From Ixodes scapularis (Eukaryota; Arthropoda; Arachnida; Ixodida; Ixodidae): 64,000 bases of DNA. The notes below the pieces were generated by a model. It was not told where the DNA came from. It worked only from the letters and a program-made list of their open reading frames with translations, and made no database searches. Below, in pieces: positions 22,252 to 32,302 of the stretch (the first letter of the stretch is position 1; the number at the start of each line of letters is the position of its first letter). The translations under genes and the position numbers were made by a program. Where the stretch lies: positions 31,891,152 through 31,955,151 of the forward strand of contig NW_024609880.1 in assembly GCF_016920785.2 (NCBI RefSeq), written 5' to 3'.

Positions 22252-24970
22252 TTTTTTTTTTTTTTTATTTAAGAATACTGTCAGCCTTCACTTGAAGGCT
22301 ATTACAGGAGAGGTAACAACAATATATATAGTCATATCAAAAATTTGAACTCTATACATATGTACGTAATAGAAGACTGTTATACAATTTTTAATTGAAG
22401 ACAACGTGAACCATATCGCCACACTTTGTAAAAAGAAGTGAAATAGAAAAAAAGGAAAAACGCCCTTCTTATTTATTGCTGGGTAAATATCTTTTCTATA
22501 GAAGACTCGAATTGGGACATATTTGCAGAATTAATGACATAATCTGGAAGCTGGTTCCAGTCTTCAATTGTTTGCACAAAGAATGAATATTTAAAAATGT
22601 CTATCCTACTATTATACGGTTGGATTGTTTTATTGTGATTTAATCTGCGCGATCGTTTATGTGTTTCATTTAAATATAGTTCAGGTTCAATGTTTAAGTG
22701 ATTGTTATACAACGCAAATAAGAACTTTAGCCGCGCTATTCTCCGTCTAGTTTCTAATGATTGAAGTCCACACTGGCTAAGCATTTCAGTCACAGAGTCT
22801 GTTCGTTTGTATTTATTAAGAATGAAACGTGCAGCCTGCCTTTGAATTTTTTCTAGTCTATTGATGTCTACTTTTTTGTTTGGACTCCATACAATGCTGG
22901 CGTACTCTAAAATAGGACGGATCATTGTCTTATAAGCTGTGATTTTGGCATTACTAGTTGCATGTTTTAACTTTCGTTTAAGAAAGCACAAACTTCGATA
23001 GGCAGAGGAGTAGACATTATCTATATGGGTGCGCCATTGCAAATCGTGTGAGATCACCACACCAAGGTACTTAAAACTGTTTACAACACTCAAATTAACA
23101 TTGCCTATATTATAACAAAATTTCAAAACGCTTTTTTTGTTCGTTATATGGATATATGTCGACTTACGAAAATTTATTTGCATTTGCCAGTCCTCACACC
23201 ATTGCCTTAGATTTTCCAGGTTCCTATTAAGAGCTAATTGATCATTAGTATTGTTTATGACAGAGTAAAGAAGGCAATCATCTGCAAAAAGGTTTAGTTT
23301 TACTGGTTCTGCAATATGCGTAGCTATATCATTTATATATATCAAAAACAATAATGGACCTAAGACTGAGCCCTGCGGGACTCCTGAGGTTACAGATAGA
23401 GGTGGTGATATGTTTCCATTTATCTCAACTTTTTGACTCCGATTTGACAGGTATGCTTCTATCCAGTTAACGATTTTATCACACAACCCTATCTTTTTTA
23501 ATTTGAATAATAATTTTTTGTGAGGTATGCGGTCGAATGCTTTTGAAAAGTCTATACAAATTACATCGATCTGTTCCTTATTATTTACAGATAAAGAAAA
23601 ATCATGAAACGTTTCAACAAGCTGCGTTACGGTTGACAAACCATTTCGAAAGCCATGCTGATGAGAGTATAACGTCTTTCGCTCCTCTAAAAAAGTAAAT
23701 ATATATTTTGAAATGACGTGCTCCATCACTTTACAGCAAACGCTGGTCAATGAAATAGGCCGGTAGTTTTCTATCGTAAAGCGGCTTCCTCCTTTAAACA
23801 CAGGGACGACACGTGCGGATAGCCAATCTTGCGGGAGTGACTCCGTTTGTAATGATTTGTCGAAGATAATTTTTAAATAAAAAGATAGCCACTCTGCATA
23901 TCGCTTTAAGAATTCATTCGGTATTTTATCCGGGCCTGTTGATTTTTTTGTATCCAGTGACAATAGCTTAGCAAATATTCCGGACTGGCTTATCTCTATT
24001 TCTGGCGTACTCGTTTCAATATCAGAATGAAAGGCCTCATCGAGATTTTGTACGTCGTGGGCTGAAAAGACTGATTGGAAAAACACGTTAAACCGATCTG
24101 CCATTTCTGCACTGTCAGTAATGACCACATCGTTTTCAACAATCTGCTCGATCATTTCCCTCTTTCCTCTTAAGAAACGCCAGAATTTCTGAGGGGCAGT
24201 TTTTATAAAGTTGTGAAGAGTCACTGAAAAGAATCTCTCTTTGGCTTGTTTGAGTGATGTTTTTAATTTAATTTTTAGAGCATTTATATGTTCTTTAAAA
24301 CCTTTTCTGTGCCTTTTGATTTGACGTTTTAGGTGGATAATTTCACGCGTTATCCAGGGATTTGTGCGATATGTCTTTTTAGTTTTATTGGGAACAAAGG
24401 AATTAATACAAAAGGAAGTAGTAGTTTTAAAAAAATTCCACAGATCATCTACTGTACTTGTAATGCTTAGTTGGTCTAATGTTTCTAAGGATGTCTCTAA
24501 GTAATCTATAATACTTGTATCGTCTGCGCGAGTAAAGTCTTTAACAATTAGGGGCCTAGCAACCCTGCAATGACACTGTCGTGGTAGTGGAATCGTAAAC
24601 AAAATCATTTTATGGTCTGAAATTCCTTCTACAATTGAAATCTCGTAATCCGATATGTTTTCTGTAATAAAGACAAGGTCTAATGTTGACTGAGACTGGT
24701 CGGTGATTCTAGTGTATTCCTTGACTATTTGGGTAAGGTTGTGATTAAACGTTATGTCAATTATTTTTTCTCCGTTAAGGATATCAATGCCACCAGCTGT
24801 CAAAAGAGCCCAATTTACATGGGGCAAATTAAAATCTCCAGTCATGATTACCTTGGTAGTATCATTTACATATTTGCACAAAAACTCATTCAAGCCCTCC
24901 AAAAATTCTACTGGTGCGTTTGGCGTTCTATAAACCACTCCGAAAAGGAACGTTCGACTGTAATAAGAAA
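22252..24970 (-). mobile_element. 5'-truncated CR1/L2-group LINE inserted in gypsy pol
   Basis: The 3' end is a poly-A tail (T run at 22252-22265 on plus). The 5' end stops inside the endonuclease domain at about 24970. Joining gypsy codons across it (...LLLR at 24971 and YIPSEND from 22249) restores an in-frame pol, which fixes the boundaries. The target duplication is only 2-3 bp (CC or CCT on plus). The 3' UTR carries a CAGCCTTCACTTGAAGGCT hairpin near 22,280. Confidence 0.9.
22473..24938 (-). CDS. LINE ORF2: partial endonuclease plus reverse transcriptase
   Basis: This 821-codon frame is open throughout. It begins inside the APE-type endonuclease, with VYRTPNAP, MTGDFNLPHVNW and SDHKMILF visible, then a linker rich in basic residues. 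The RT domain follows with STGPDKIPNEFLK, NYRPISLTSVCCK, CIDFSKAFDRIPH, GVPQGSVLGPLLF and the catalytic FADDCLLY, and a C-terminal region with LEYASIVWSP and IQRQAARF. The motifs fit the CR1/L2/Jockey group of LINEs. The true ORF2 start and all of ORF1 are lost by 5' truncation, so this copy cannot move alone. The intact frame indicates recent insertion. Confidence 0.92.
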   Translation of the reverse strand: MVYRTPNAPVEFLEGLNEFLCKYVNDTTKVIMTGDFNLPHVNWALLTAGGIDILNGEKIIDITFNHNLTQIVKEYTRITDQSQSTLDLVFITENISDYEISIVEGISDHKMILFTIPLPRQCHCRVARPLIVKDFTRADDTSIIDYLETSLETLDQLSITSTVDDLWNFFKTTTSFCINSFVPNKTKKTYRTNPWITREIIHLKRQIKRHRKGFKEHINALKIKLKTSLKQAKERFFSVTLHNFIKTAPQKFWRFLRGKREMIEQIVENDVVITDSAEMADRFNVFFQSVFSAHDVQNLDEAFHSDIETSTPEIEISQSGIFAKLLSLDTKKSTGPDKIPNEFLKRYAEWLSFYLKIIFDKSLQTESLPQDWLSARVVPVFKGGSRFTIENYRPISLTSVCCKVMEHVISKYIFTFLEERKTLYSHQHGFRNGLSTVTQLVETFHDFSLSVNNKEQIDVICIDFSKAFDRIPHKKLLFKLKKIGLCDKIVNWIEAYLSNRSQKVEINGNISPPLSVTSGVPQGSVLGPLLFLIYINDIATHIAEPVKLNLFADDCLLYSVINNTNDQLALNRNLENLRQWCEDWQMQINFRKSTYIHITNKKSVLKFCYNIGNVNLSVVNSFKYLGVVISHDLQWRTHIDNVYSSAYRSLCFLKRKLKHATSNAKITAYKTMIRPILEYASIVWSPNKKVDINRLEKIQRQAARFILNKYKRTDSVTEMLSQCGLQSLETRRRIARLKFLFALYNNHLNIEPELYLNETHKRSRRLNHNKTIQPYNSRIDIFKYSFFVQTIEDWNQLPDYVINSANMSQFESSIEKIFTQQ

Positions 24971-27454
24971 CCTCAGCAAGAGCCCGTCATTGCTCAGCAG
25001 ATATGAATCCTCCGTGCCCGCACCAGATGCGTCCCGGCACTCGGCACCTACTACAATACCAGTAGTGTTGCGCCCGGCGGTCGCACCGCCCGCCTCCACG
25101 GCGTCCGACTCTTCCGCGAGTCCGTCGATCACCTTTCGACAAAACGGATCATTCTGCTGGGCTTTCAGAAGCTCTTCTTTGCTGAACACGATTCCCACGG
25201 CGCTCACTGCGTCTAGGTGGTTGATCGTCTCGTCCGGGGTGGTCAGATCTGCTGCCTCCCTTTGGGACTGAGTCACGGCTTCGCCTGACACTGGGAGTGT
25301 CGTTGGCTCGGCCTGGGTCTTTGCGGAAATCTGTGTGCAGTCTACGGGGGCTCGTGACAATGCGTCCGCCACCACGTTTGTGGTGCCTTTCCGGTACCGC
25401 ACGACATAGTCGTATTTTTGCAGCATCAAAGCCCATCTTGCCAAGCGACCAGCGGGTTCGCGAAGTCGGGAGAGCCATATTAGGCTTTGGTGATCTGTTT
25501 CGATCACGAAAGTGGTCCCGTCGACATAAATGTCGAAACGCCGGAGTGCAAAGACGATGGCCAAGCACTCTTGTTCGCATGTGCTGTAGTTCCTTTCAGC
25601 TGGCGTCAACGAGCGGCTGGCGAAGGCCACCGGTCGGAGTACCCCTTCGTGCTGTTGGAGCAGGACCGCGCCCAAGCCAAGATTGCTGGCATCTGTTTGG
25701 ATCAGAAAGGGCTTGTTCAAGTCGGGTAGCTTGAGTTCAGCTGTGTCCGCGAGCGCTCGGGAGGTGCGGCGAAAGGCCGCTTCCTGCTCGGGACCCCAGC
25801 TCCAACTCACGGACTTTCGCAATAGGCGTGTCAGTGGTGCTTGAAGCGTCGCGCAGTTTGGGATGAATTGGCGATAGAAGTTCACCATTCCCAGGTAGCG
25901 ACGGAGGGAGCTCACGTCGGTTGGCGCAGGAAACTCCAGGATTGCCTGTAGTTTGTCGGGATGTGGCGCAAGGCGCCCGCGATCCAGTTCGAAACCGAGC
26001 AAGGCGATGCGGGTTTCGGCTATTTGAGCCTTTTCGGGGTTCAGGGTCATTCCCGCGGCTTTTAGCCGGTCGAGTACGTCCTCGAGGTGACGTAGGTGAT
26101 CTTCGAAGGTGTTGGAGTAGACGACAATGTCGTCGAGATAGGCCATTGCGTGTTTCCATTTGGCTTCTCCCAGTACTCGGTCGATCAATCGCTGGAACGT
26201 CATAGGCGCTCCGCACAGACCGAAGGGCATTCGTGTGAATTCGAAAAGCCCGCGGTGACAACAGAAGGCTGTTTTTGCCTCGTCACCTGGCTCCATCCGA
26301 ACCTGGAGGTAGCCTCGGCTAGCGTCCAGGGTGGTGAAGAACCGCGCACTGCCCAAGTTGGACAGAATCGAGTCGATGATCGGTAGCGGGTAGGCGTCCT
26401 TTCGTGTGACGTCGTTCAGACGGCGGTAGTCCACGCAAAGACGTGAGCTGCCGTCTTTCTTCGGGACCAGCACCACGGGGAATGCCCAGGGGCTGTTAGA
26501 TCGCCGGACGACTCCGGTGTCGATCATTTCGTCCAGGGCACGGTCGATGGCTTTTCGTTTAGCCAAGCTTACGGGTCGAGCGTTCTGCCTTCTTGGCAGT
26601 TCGTCGCCCATGTCAATGCGATGTCGCACTTCATTTGTGCAGCCAGGTCGGTCCGTGAACATTGCGTCATAGCGGCGCAACAACGACGACAGTCGGGCTT
26701 TTTCTCGCCCTGACACGCTGCATGATTGCGTGAGCAGTGGGTGCGTCATTTCCCCGATGGGGGCGGCGCTCGCTGCCATCGGCGCTGGACTCGGTGTCTT
26801 GGGGTCAATGGCCCGGTTTAGGGGGTCCCTCGCTTCCTCTCGACGGCTCGTCGCGTGCGCCAATGGTGGCGTTGGCGGTACGGCCGGGGGTTCGCAGAAG
26901 GGTTTCAGGGGTGCAAACGTGCCCTCCCGATAGCCTGCGCTGCTGACGTCGATTACAATGCCTGTTTTGGCAAGGAAGTCTCTGCCCAAAATAATGGGCA
27001 CCGATAGGCCAGGGAGATGAACGAAGCGTTGTCGCCTTACTCGATTCTCCCATCTCGCGACCAGCCGCGCGGTACCAGCCGAAAGAACGGTCCCGCAGGC
27101 TAGGCGAAAGGCAGTGTTGCATTCTCGGAGTCGGACAGAATTCTGTCGGAGGTGAGTCAACACTTCGTCGCCGAACATCGAAGCGCTTGCTCCGGTGTCG
27201 AGGAGTGCCTTGAATGGCTTGCCGGCGATCGTCACAGAAATGAACGGGGCCGGCGTGCCGGTCGGGAAGCCTAGTCTGTAGGCAGTCGGTAAAAGAGTGG
27301 CCATGGTACCCTCTGATTCTTTGTTAGCCACCGGTCCGTCCGTCCAAGGGCCGTTTACCGGTGGCTTTGCTCGTTTCCCGCACGGTGCGATTCCGTGTTC
27401 GGCCGCTCCGGGCACTGGCGAGCGAGATGACCGGGGCGATTGCACCGAAAACAT
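24971..27454 (-). CDS. pol: gypsy Pol: protease, reverse transcriptase, RNase H
   Basis: It is translated by -1 frameshifting from gag. The upstream limit is the overlap at 27355-27454. Domains in order are an aspartic protease with LLDTGAS at residues ~85-91; an RT with LCVDYRRLND, FCCHRGLFEFTRMPFGL and the YLDD active site at residues 439-442; and an RNase H with FLIQTDASNLGLGAVLLQ and TDHQSLIWL. A linker follows. The last genuine codon is AGG at 24973-24971; downstream residues in the open frame belong to the inserted LINE. The polyprotein would be cut by its own protease. No disabling change is seen in the catalytic motifs. Confidence 0.95.
27327..27379 (-). promoter_or_regulatory. -1 ribosomal frameshift signal between gag and pol
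   Basis: On the coding strand the slippery heptamer G GGA AAC (27379-27373) lies in the gag frame five codons before the gag stop. After a 7-nt spacer comes a perfect 9-bp stem, GCCACCGGT (27365-27357) pairing with ACCGGTGGC (27335-27327), around a 21-nt loop. Heptamer type, spacer length and stem all fit a canonical -1 frameshift element, and pol is in the -1 frame relative to gag. Confidence 0.88.
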
Positions 27455-28653
27455 CTTCTGTCGTCGCCTCGCTGGGGGTTCCGCCGTGCGTTTTGGTTTT
27501 CGCCGGCTCTGTCGTAGCGTGCATCGGCTCGCTGAGATTGAGGGATCCTCGTTTCCTCCTGCCTCGCTGCCTCGTTGGGGCGCGAGTCGGTGGTTCTGAA
27601 CTGCGGCGTCGGCCGGCTTGTTCGTCTACCGTAGGAGTACGGGTCGAGCGCACGATCTGAGATTGCGTACGTGTCTCGGCCCCGATCTTCCGCATAGATT
27701 GCGGAATCGTAGCGCCTCGGTGTTCGAGATGGCGTGTCCCCGCTCCACGCGCAGCGCGGTTCGAGGGCCGCTGACGCTGGAGGCGGAGGCCGGTACGCAC
27801 GGGCAGCGAGAATGTCTCCCTGAAGGCGCCGGGCCTCGGAGGCGAGCTCGTTCAGATCGCGGAAACGGCTGCCTCGAAGATACGCAGCGAAAGTCGGGTG
27901 GCTTTGGCGTATGACGCGTTCCACTCGCTCTGCATCGGGAGCTGAGGGTTCTGCGAGCTCGAAGAGCTCTTGCATGGCTCGTACGAACTCCAGCAGGGAC
28001 TCGTCCGGATGCTGGGTTCGCTGCTCGAGCTCCCGCCGCATCCTTCTCTCGTAGTCGGCGGGAAGGAATTCGCGGCGGAACGCCTCTCGGAACTGATCGA
28101 GCGTTCCGGGTTGGTCACCGACAAGTCGGAACCAGCGGGCGGCTTCGTCGACGAGCGCGATTGGCAGAATGCGCTCAAGTATTTCACGATCAGACATTCC
28201 CATCGCGCGTTGGTACTTCCGTAAATCGTCAAGGAAGTCCGTAGCGCTCGCTTTATCTGCGTAACCCCGATAAGTCGGGACGGGAATTCGGACCGGAGGT
28301 CGTTGGGCCTGTGGTGCGAGTGTTGTCGTTCGCAACGCACCTGTCAGACTCTCAATCACACGTGCCGCGTTTTCGAGCAAGGTGTGATGAGGCGCCGCAG
28401 CGGTTTCTCCGTGGGGAGACCGGTAGGCTTCGCTTTGTGCCGGCGGCGGAACACGTGCGTTCAGGGAAGATCCGGGAGCGATGGCGCCCGTTCGCAATGG
28501 CGTCAGAACCACGCTCGGCTCCAGGGGTGCGCCGTGGGGCGCTTCTCGTTGGAGGGTTGGCATTTCGGCTTCCCGTTGAAGTGGGGGCCGCGCGAATGCG
28601 TCGGCCGCGGTCGCCAGCGTGAGCAAATCCGAGAACTCGGTCTGCATTGCCAC
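27355..28653 (-). CDS. gag: gypsy Gag polyprotein
   Basis: The 432-residue structural protein forms the particle that packages element RNA. The N-terminal ~120 residues are proline-rich. Residues ~130-240 form a helical capsid-like retrotransposon-gag region (DFLDDLRKYQRAMG, RWFRLVGDQPGTLDQFREAF). A CCHC zinc knuckle, CFRCNRPGHLARQC, lies at about residues 401-414 near the C-terminus. The start ATG at 28653 is the first in the frame after the primer-binding site. It overlaps pol by 100 nt in the -1 relation. Confidence 0.93.
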   Translation of the reverse strand: MAMQTEFSDLLTLATAADAFARPPLQREAEMPTLQREAPHGAPLEPSVVLTPLRTGAIAPGSSLNARVPPPAQSEAYRSPHGETAAAPHHTLLENAARVIESLTGALRTTTLAPQAQRPPVRIPVPTYRGYADKASATDFLDDLRKYQRAMGMSDREILERILPIALVDEAARWFRLVGDQPGTLDQFREAFRREFLPADYERRMRRELEQRTQHPDESLLEFVRAMQELFELAEPSAPDAERVERVIRQSHPTFAAYLRGSRFRDLNELASEARRLQGDILAARAYRPPPPASAALEPRCAWSGDTPSRTPRRYDSAIYAEDRGRDTYAISDRALDPYSYGRRTSRPTPQFRTTDSRPNEAARQEETRIPQSQRADARYDRAGENQNARRNPQRGDDRRCFRCNRPGHLARQCPERPNTESHRAGNEQSHR

Positions 28654-28728
28654 GGTAAGCGCTGGTTGCGCGAGGACTCGTCACTAGGCGGCAGTCGCCA
28701 CACAGACGTACCAGGGTTCTGGTCGTCA

Positions 28729-28746
28729 GCCCCACGTTGGGCGCCA
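28729..28746 (-). other. Primer-binding site, tRNA-Lys type
   Basis: The minus strand reads TGGCGCCCAACGTGGGGC three bases inside the 5' LTR. This is the familiar 18-nt complement of a lysine tRNA 3' end, used to prime minus-strand cDNA. Confidence 0.85.
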
Positions 28747-28749
28747 AAT

Positions 28750-29309
28750 TGGGGTTCTCCTTAGGGCCACTGCCTTTGGGAGTACCACGTTCGCGGCGAG
28801 ACGCTCTACCGCGAAGCGGGTTCGCACTCGCGTGGCATGCTGCTCGCCGAGCGCAATGAGACACCAGTCACGTTGGTAACGGTGATAAACTGTTTATTTA
28901 CAATGAAACAAATAACAACAACACAGCGGCTATAAGCTGGTGAACACCGTCGGTGTGGAGATCGCCCACGGCCGAACGGTCGTTCACACAGGTACAAAGT
29001 ACGGGGGTAAACGCTCACCGGTGCGCCGGAATGGTCCCCGTTGTCGCCGCCGCCGAATCCCAGGAAGAAGACCCGAGCGAGACTGCTGTCCGCTGGTATT
29101 AAGATAACGGCGGAGGCGAAGCGGCCAATCAAGGAGCGACACGTCGATCTCCTTTGTGCGGGGGTCCGTTACGGAAAATCGCCCCAAGGGGGGAGAGGAG
29201 GAAGCCACTCACAGTGGTAAGCAGCGCGACCTCTCGCTACGCCAGCGCGGCCGCCACGGCGCGCCCAAACGCTGACGCGACAGAATGTTGAGGGATCACA
29301 ATCCCCACA
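28750..29309 (-). repeat. 5' LTR of the gypsy element
   Basis: A 560-bp LTR beginning TGGGGTTCTCC (plus orientation) and ending ATCCCCACA. It matches 19033-19793 apart from about a dozen differences and the insertion there. The T-to-G-type change at its third base alters the usual terminal TGT. The flank CAAG at 29310-29313 is the target duplication. Confidence 0.95.
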
Positions 29310-29398
29310 CAAGTTAAATTTTTAAAAAGTAACACGTTACAGTTACAAGTTACCAAAAAAGTAACAAAGTTACAGTAACGCGTTACTACCCAAGACTG

Positions 29399-29406
29399 CC
29401 AAAGGG
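29399..29406. repeat. 8-bp target site duplication, right copy
   Basis: CCAAAGGG follows the CAAGACTG terminus of the hAT-like element and matches 17908-17915 exactly. Confidence 0.85.
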
Positions 29407-29547
29407 TGGTTCCGCGAAACGCCTCTTCACTTCCGGCAAGCCGCGGTTCCGCCATGTTGATGAACAGCGTCCGCCGCTTTCCCCATCAGTTTGCATGAAG
29501 ACGCTTCGTTATTGGCGTCGTTTTCGGAGGTGGCGAAAAACGCAGGC

Positions 29548-29953
29548 ATGGCGAGCGACTCCGTCGACGACAGAACTCAGTAAGCGCGACCGGGGATGCG
29601 TTTGGGTGGCATAAAGGCTCACCTACACTGCCCCATTTTCTTACGTTAAGTTACGTTACGTATAAGTCACCGAAGAATTCGTGTCTCGAATGTCTCGTGC
29701 CCGGCTCTCCCCTTGAACTGCTAGCCACGCTTAGTATGAGGCACATTTGTCCCGGTGATTTGTATGTAAGCTCTCTTAACGTAACGCATAACGTAAATAA
29801 ATGGTGCAGTGTTAATCAGCCTTAAGCCTAGCCTCACTGCGCGTTTTGTTCCTTTTTTTCTTTGCTTTCAGAGTTGCTGCAGCGGCATTTACCGGGTGCT
29901 ACTTGGGCTGCCGCCGGGTCCACTTCTCTATCACCGGCTCGATCTTAAGTTGA
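29548..29953 (+). CDS. Possible small two-exon host gene (speculative)
   Basis: ATG at 29548 opens MASDSVDDRT and reaches a good donor (A|GTAAGC) at 29579/29580. A pyrimidine-rich acceptor (CTTTGCTTTCAG) ends at 29871. Joining 29548-29579 to 29872-29953 keeps frame and adds a short cysteine-containing stretch (TGCYLGCRRVHF) before TGA, giving about 37 residues. The region upstream is GC-rich with GCCATGTTG and ACTTCCGG motifs typical of animal promoters, and the hAT-like element ends only 150 bases before the ATG. No family is recognised; this may be chance. Confidence 0.22.
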
Positions 29954-30126
29954 AAGAAAGACCGGAATGTATAAAATTCGACTACAAAGCATCCAATGCT
30001 CTTTTATGTTTTCCACTGCTCTGGCCGGTGCGGTCGATCTCCAAGTGAAAGAACTCGAGCGAGCTAAAATAATACAGAAAATATTGCCTCCGCGCATCGA
30101 ATGACGTGGGACGAAAGTTCATCAAT

Positions 30127-30136
30127 ATGGCGTCCG
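30127..30136 (+). promoter_or_regulatory. Possible first-exon start with donor and ETS-like motif
   Basis: ATGGCGTCCG|GTGAGA is followed by CCGGAAGTG, an ETS-factor-type motif. This would be a four-codon first exon; no matching downstream exon was found. Confidence 0.15.
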
Positions 30137-30284
30137 GTGAGATTTCGGGCCGGAAGTGCGTCACCACAAACCACCATATATGTAGTTTTTGTTTTCTTAT
30201 ATATTTGTTAAAAAAAAAAAACCGTGAAAGCTACACTAATGCGGTTTGTGTAGGTCAGTTATACAGCCATAAGAACATAGTATA

Positions 30285-31393
30285 CACGAACTCAGCTCTG
30301 TTGCGTCACGGCGCGGTGGTGGCGCGTCGGTCGCACTTCCGGTCTGGGACTGTGGGCAGAAGTCCCCAAGCCAGACGTGTATTCCTGCGTTGTTTTGAAA
30401 GGAACCAGACACAAACCTGCCTTCTCGTCAAAACGCCGCGACTGGGGCCGTACCGAAAGTGTCGAGAAAGGTTTGAAGGTCAGTTTTCACATGCTCGGTT
30501 CGTCCCAGAATCTGGATATGTGCCTTGAAAAGGGGAAAGCAGACGCCGTCGGACAACGATTGCTTGGGCGGGAAGTACTTTGGGTTGAATTCTCGGATAT
30601 TTATGGTCATCAGATTTATTCGTTTTGTTCCAACATGAACGCCAGAAAACCGTCAAGTTGTGAGGACCACCTGCGGACTACGTTTAGTGCGCCTTCAAGT
30701 TCAAACGGCCGCCTGATCGTTCGAACTGTCGTCTGCTCTTTCAAACAGTTCTGCTTGTCGTCTGCTCTCTTAGACGACGCCGGCCCGCAGACCAATTGTT
30801 GGCCCGGTGCTTGCGATAAGAAGCAAGTGCAGGCTTCAAAAGACTTAAAGTTGAATGTTGGTAAGCAGGCTCGGATGTAAACAGTAGATACAAGGAGATG
30901 TTGATCAGTGTTACCAGTAACCATTGCCGACTTGTTAGGCCTAACTCACTGGGTCCGATTCTGCTTGCGATTTTCAGTAGCAACGTCGACTATCTCAGCT
31001 ACGGTTCACGCCTTTTGCAGCCCGAGCGGCGTCGCGACTGAAAATTGCGAGCGAAATCGCATCATGCGGATCAGACTTTAGCGTACATACTGCGGCGTCC
31101 ACGAGGAATGAATCGCCACATGTCACATTATTCACGCGAAGTTTTGCGGTGTAACAAGCCTCGGTAATTTCGCTGACGCCGCTCAAGTAGTCAGACATCG
31201 CCAGGAAGAAGTAGAATCAACAATTCGAATGCGAAAAAGGGCAGGGGGACTCACACCGACGCCGACAACATCGCGTTCATATGGTTTGCTTATGGGCGAC
31301 GGCGAGCTTCTTGCCCACACCCCCATCGCGCATGCTCGGCGCCGGTGGCGTCCGCTACGGGCGCTCAGGTTTGTTTGTAAACATGAGTTGGTG
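30285..31393. mobile_element. 1.1-kb non-autonomous DNA element in the foldback arm
   Basis: It is flanked by TATA (30281-30284 and 31394-31397). The foldback's other arm shows the uninterrupted site with a single TATA. The ends CACGAACTCA and TGAGTTGGTG are 9/10 inverted repeats. TA or TATA duplication with CA-starting ends suggests Tc1/mariner-like movement. A 168-codon plus frame at 30377-30880 has no recognised transposase motif. Confidence 0.5.
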
Positions 31394-31617
31394 TATAGAG
31401 AGATAGTCGCAGCTATTAGTCGGCTAATTACGTAAAACTTGTTAATTAACTTTTCAATTAGTGCAAACAGACATATAGTTTCAATTAGAAACTTGCTGAG
31501 CATCGTCGAAAACCACTAAATCAACTATTTTTAGAAGATAGAACATGGGGCAAATTTAAGGCGTTCTGTAAAAACGCTTCATTTCGACGCGTTTCTAGAT
31601 TTCGGTTTCGTATCGGA

Positions 31618-32302
31618 GCGCATCTGGATGGATGGATGAATACGGCTGAGCCCTTTGGATCGGGCGGTAGCTTACGCCACCTAGCCATTTTGTTTTACCA
31701 TTTAAGCTTAGAATATTTAAATGTGAAATCTATATTCACTCCGCAGTGCAAAGAAAGTGAGGCTATGAAACCCCCTTGCCATCAGTGGATAAGAAAATAC
31801 CTAGTTTTCTCTCGATTTCTGCCACCATTCACTTAATCTTTGCTTGGTAATCTCTACAGTCTTGAAATCCACTCTCCCTTCGCTGTCTCTAAAACCCAAT
31901 GACTTTATTAAATCTATGTTGTCTTCGGTAGGCATAGGGTGAAGCCCTTTACAGTAGAGTATCAAGTGCTCAGCCGTCTCGTCCTCCTCTCCACAAGCAG
32001 TGCACACTGTATCAATTTCCTGGTACTTCACTCTGTATGTTCTGGTTCGCAGAACACCCGTTCTTGCCTCAAACAGCAATGAGCTTCCCCTAGAATTGTC
32101 ATAAATGCTTTCTTTGGCAATAACTCTTTTGTTTAATCTATAGCTTTCCAGAGCCGTCTTTGTCTGCATTCCCTCTAGCCACCAATCTCTTTCTGTGGCC
32201 TTAACTTTCTTCTTAACTGAGACTTGCTCTTCCGTATCTTCGCTATAGCCCAAAAACTTTCCTCTTAATTTCCTAGTGCGCTGTCTCCACTTTGTGTCTA
32301 GT
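31618..32302 (-). mobile_element. 5'-truncated LINE 3' end flanked by a perfect 56-bp direct repeat
   Basis: The minus-strand frame 32253-31801 encodes the C-terminus of a LINE ORF2 with the zinc-finger spacing CTACGEEDETAEHLILYC (C-x2-C-x8-H-x4-C) and ends QKSREN. The 3' end (left side) carries (TGGA)n at 31626-31637 and the tick-type motif GGGCGGTAGCTTACGCCACC. Identical 56-base sequences lie at about 31562-31617 and 32303-32360 (both start GCGTTCTGTAAAAACGCTTC and end TTTCGTATCGG). An upstream RT domain is absent. Confidence 0.7.

Larger units (their letters stand above)
19033..29309 (-). mobile_element. Ty3/gypsy-type LTR retrotransposon, nearly intact
   Basis: This element has TG...CA LTRs at both ends, a 4-bp target duplication CAAG (19029-19032 and 29310-29313), a tRNA-Lys-type primer site, a polypurine tract, gag, and pol in the order protease-RT-RNase H-integrase, which defines Ty3/gypsy. 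The coding strand is minus. Removing the inserted LINE (22,252-24,970) leaves pol open to its stop at 20990, so the element was coding-competent when the LINE landed. LTRs differ at roughly a dozen of about 555 sites by eye, so it is young. It lies inside the hAT-like element and carries a kinase-derived segment between pol and the 3' LTR. No envelope frame is seen. Confidence 0.96.
17916..29398 (-). mobile_element. hAT-like DNA transposon, split by an LTR retrotransposon
   Basis: The termini are CAGTCTTGGGTA at 17916 and its inverse TACCCAAGACTG ending at 29398, flanked by exact 8-bp duplications. TIRs starting CAG plus 8-bp duplications are diagnostic of hAT elements. Subterminal regions at both ends are dense in AGTAAC/GTTACT hexamers (17,925-18,050, 18,960-19,031 and 29,313-29,390), as in known hAT ends. 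Without the nested retrotransposon the element is about 1.2 kb, so it is itself internally deleted. A decayed transposase C-terminus lies near its left end on the minus strand. Confidence 0.85.

Noticed and set aside
22251..24970. A longer target-site duplication for the LINE inserted in gypsy pol.
   Set aside because: Only CC or CCT is shared at both junctions. Longer candidates (for example TAAGAA-type) fall inside the LINE itself.
25149..25580. Long open frames on both strands across the gypsy pol region (for example 25297-25734 plus and 27355-27660 plus).
   Set aside because: They are shadows of the GC-rich gag-pol coding sequence on the minus strand.
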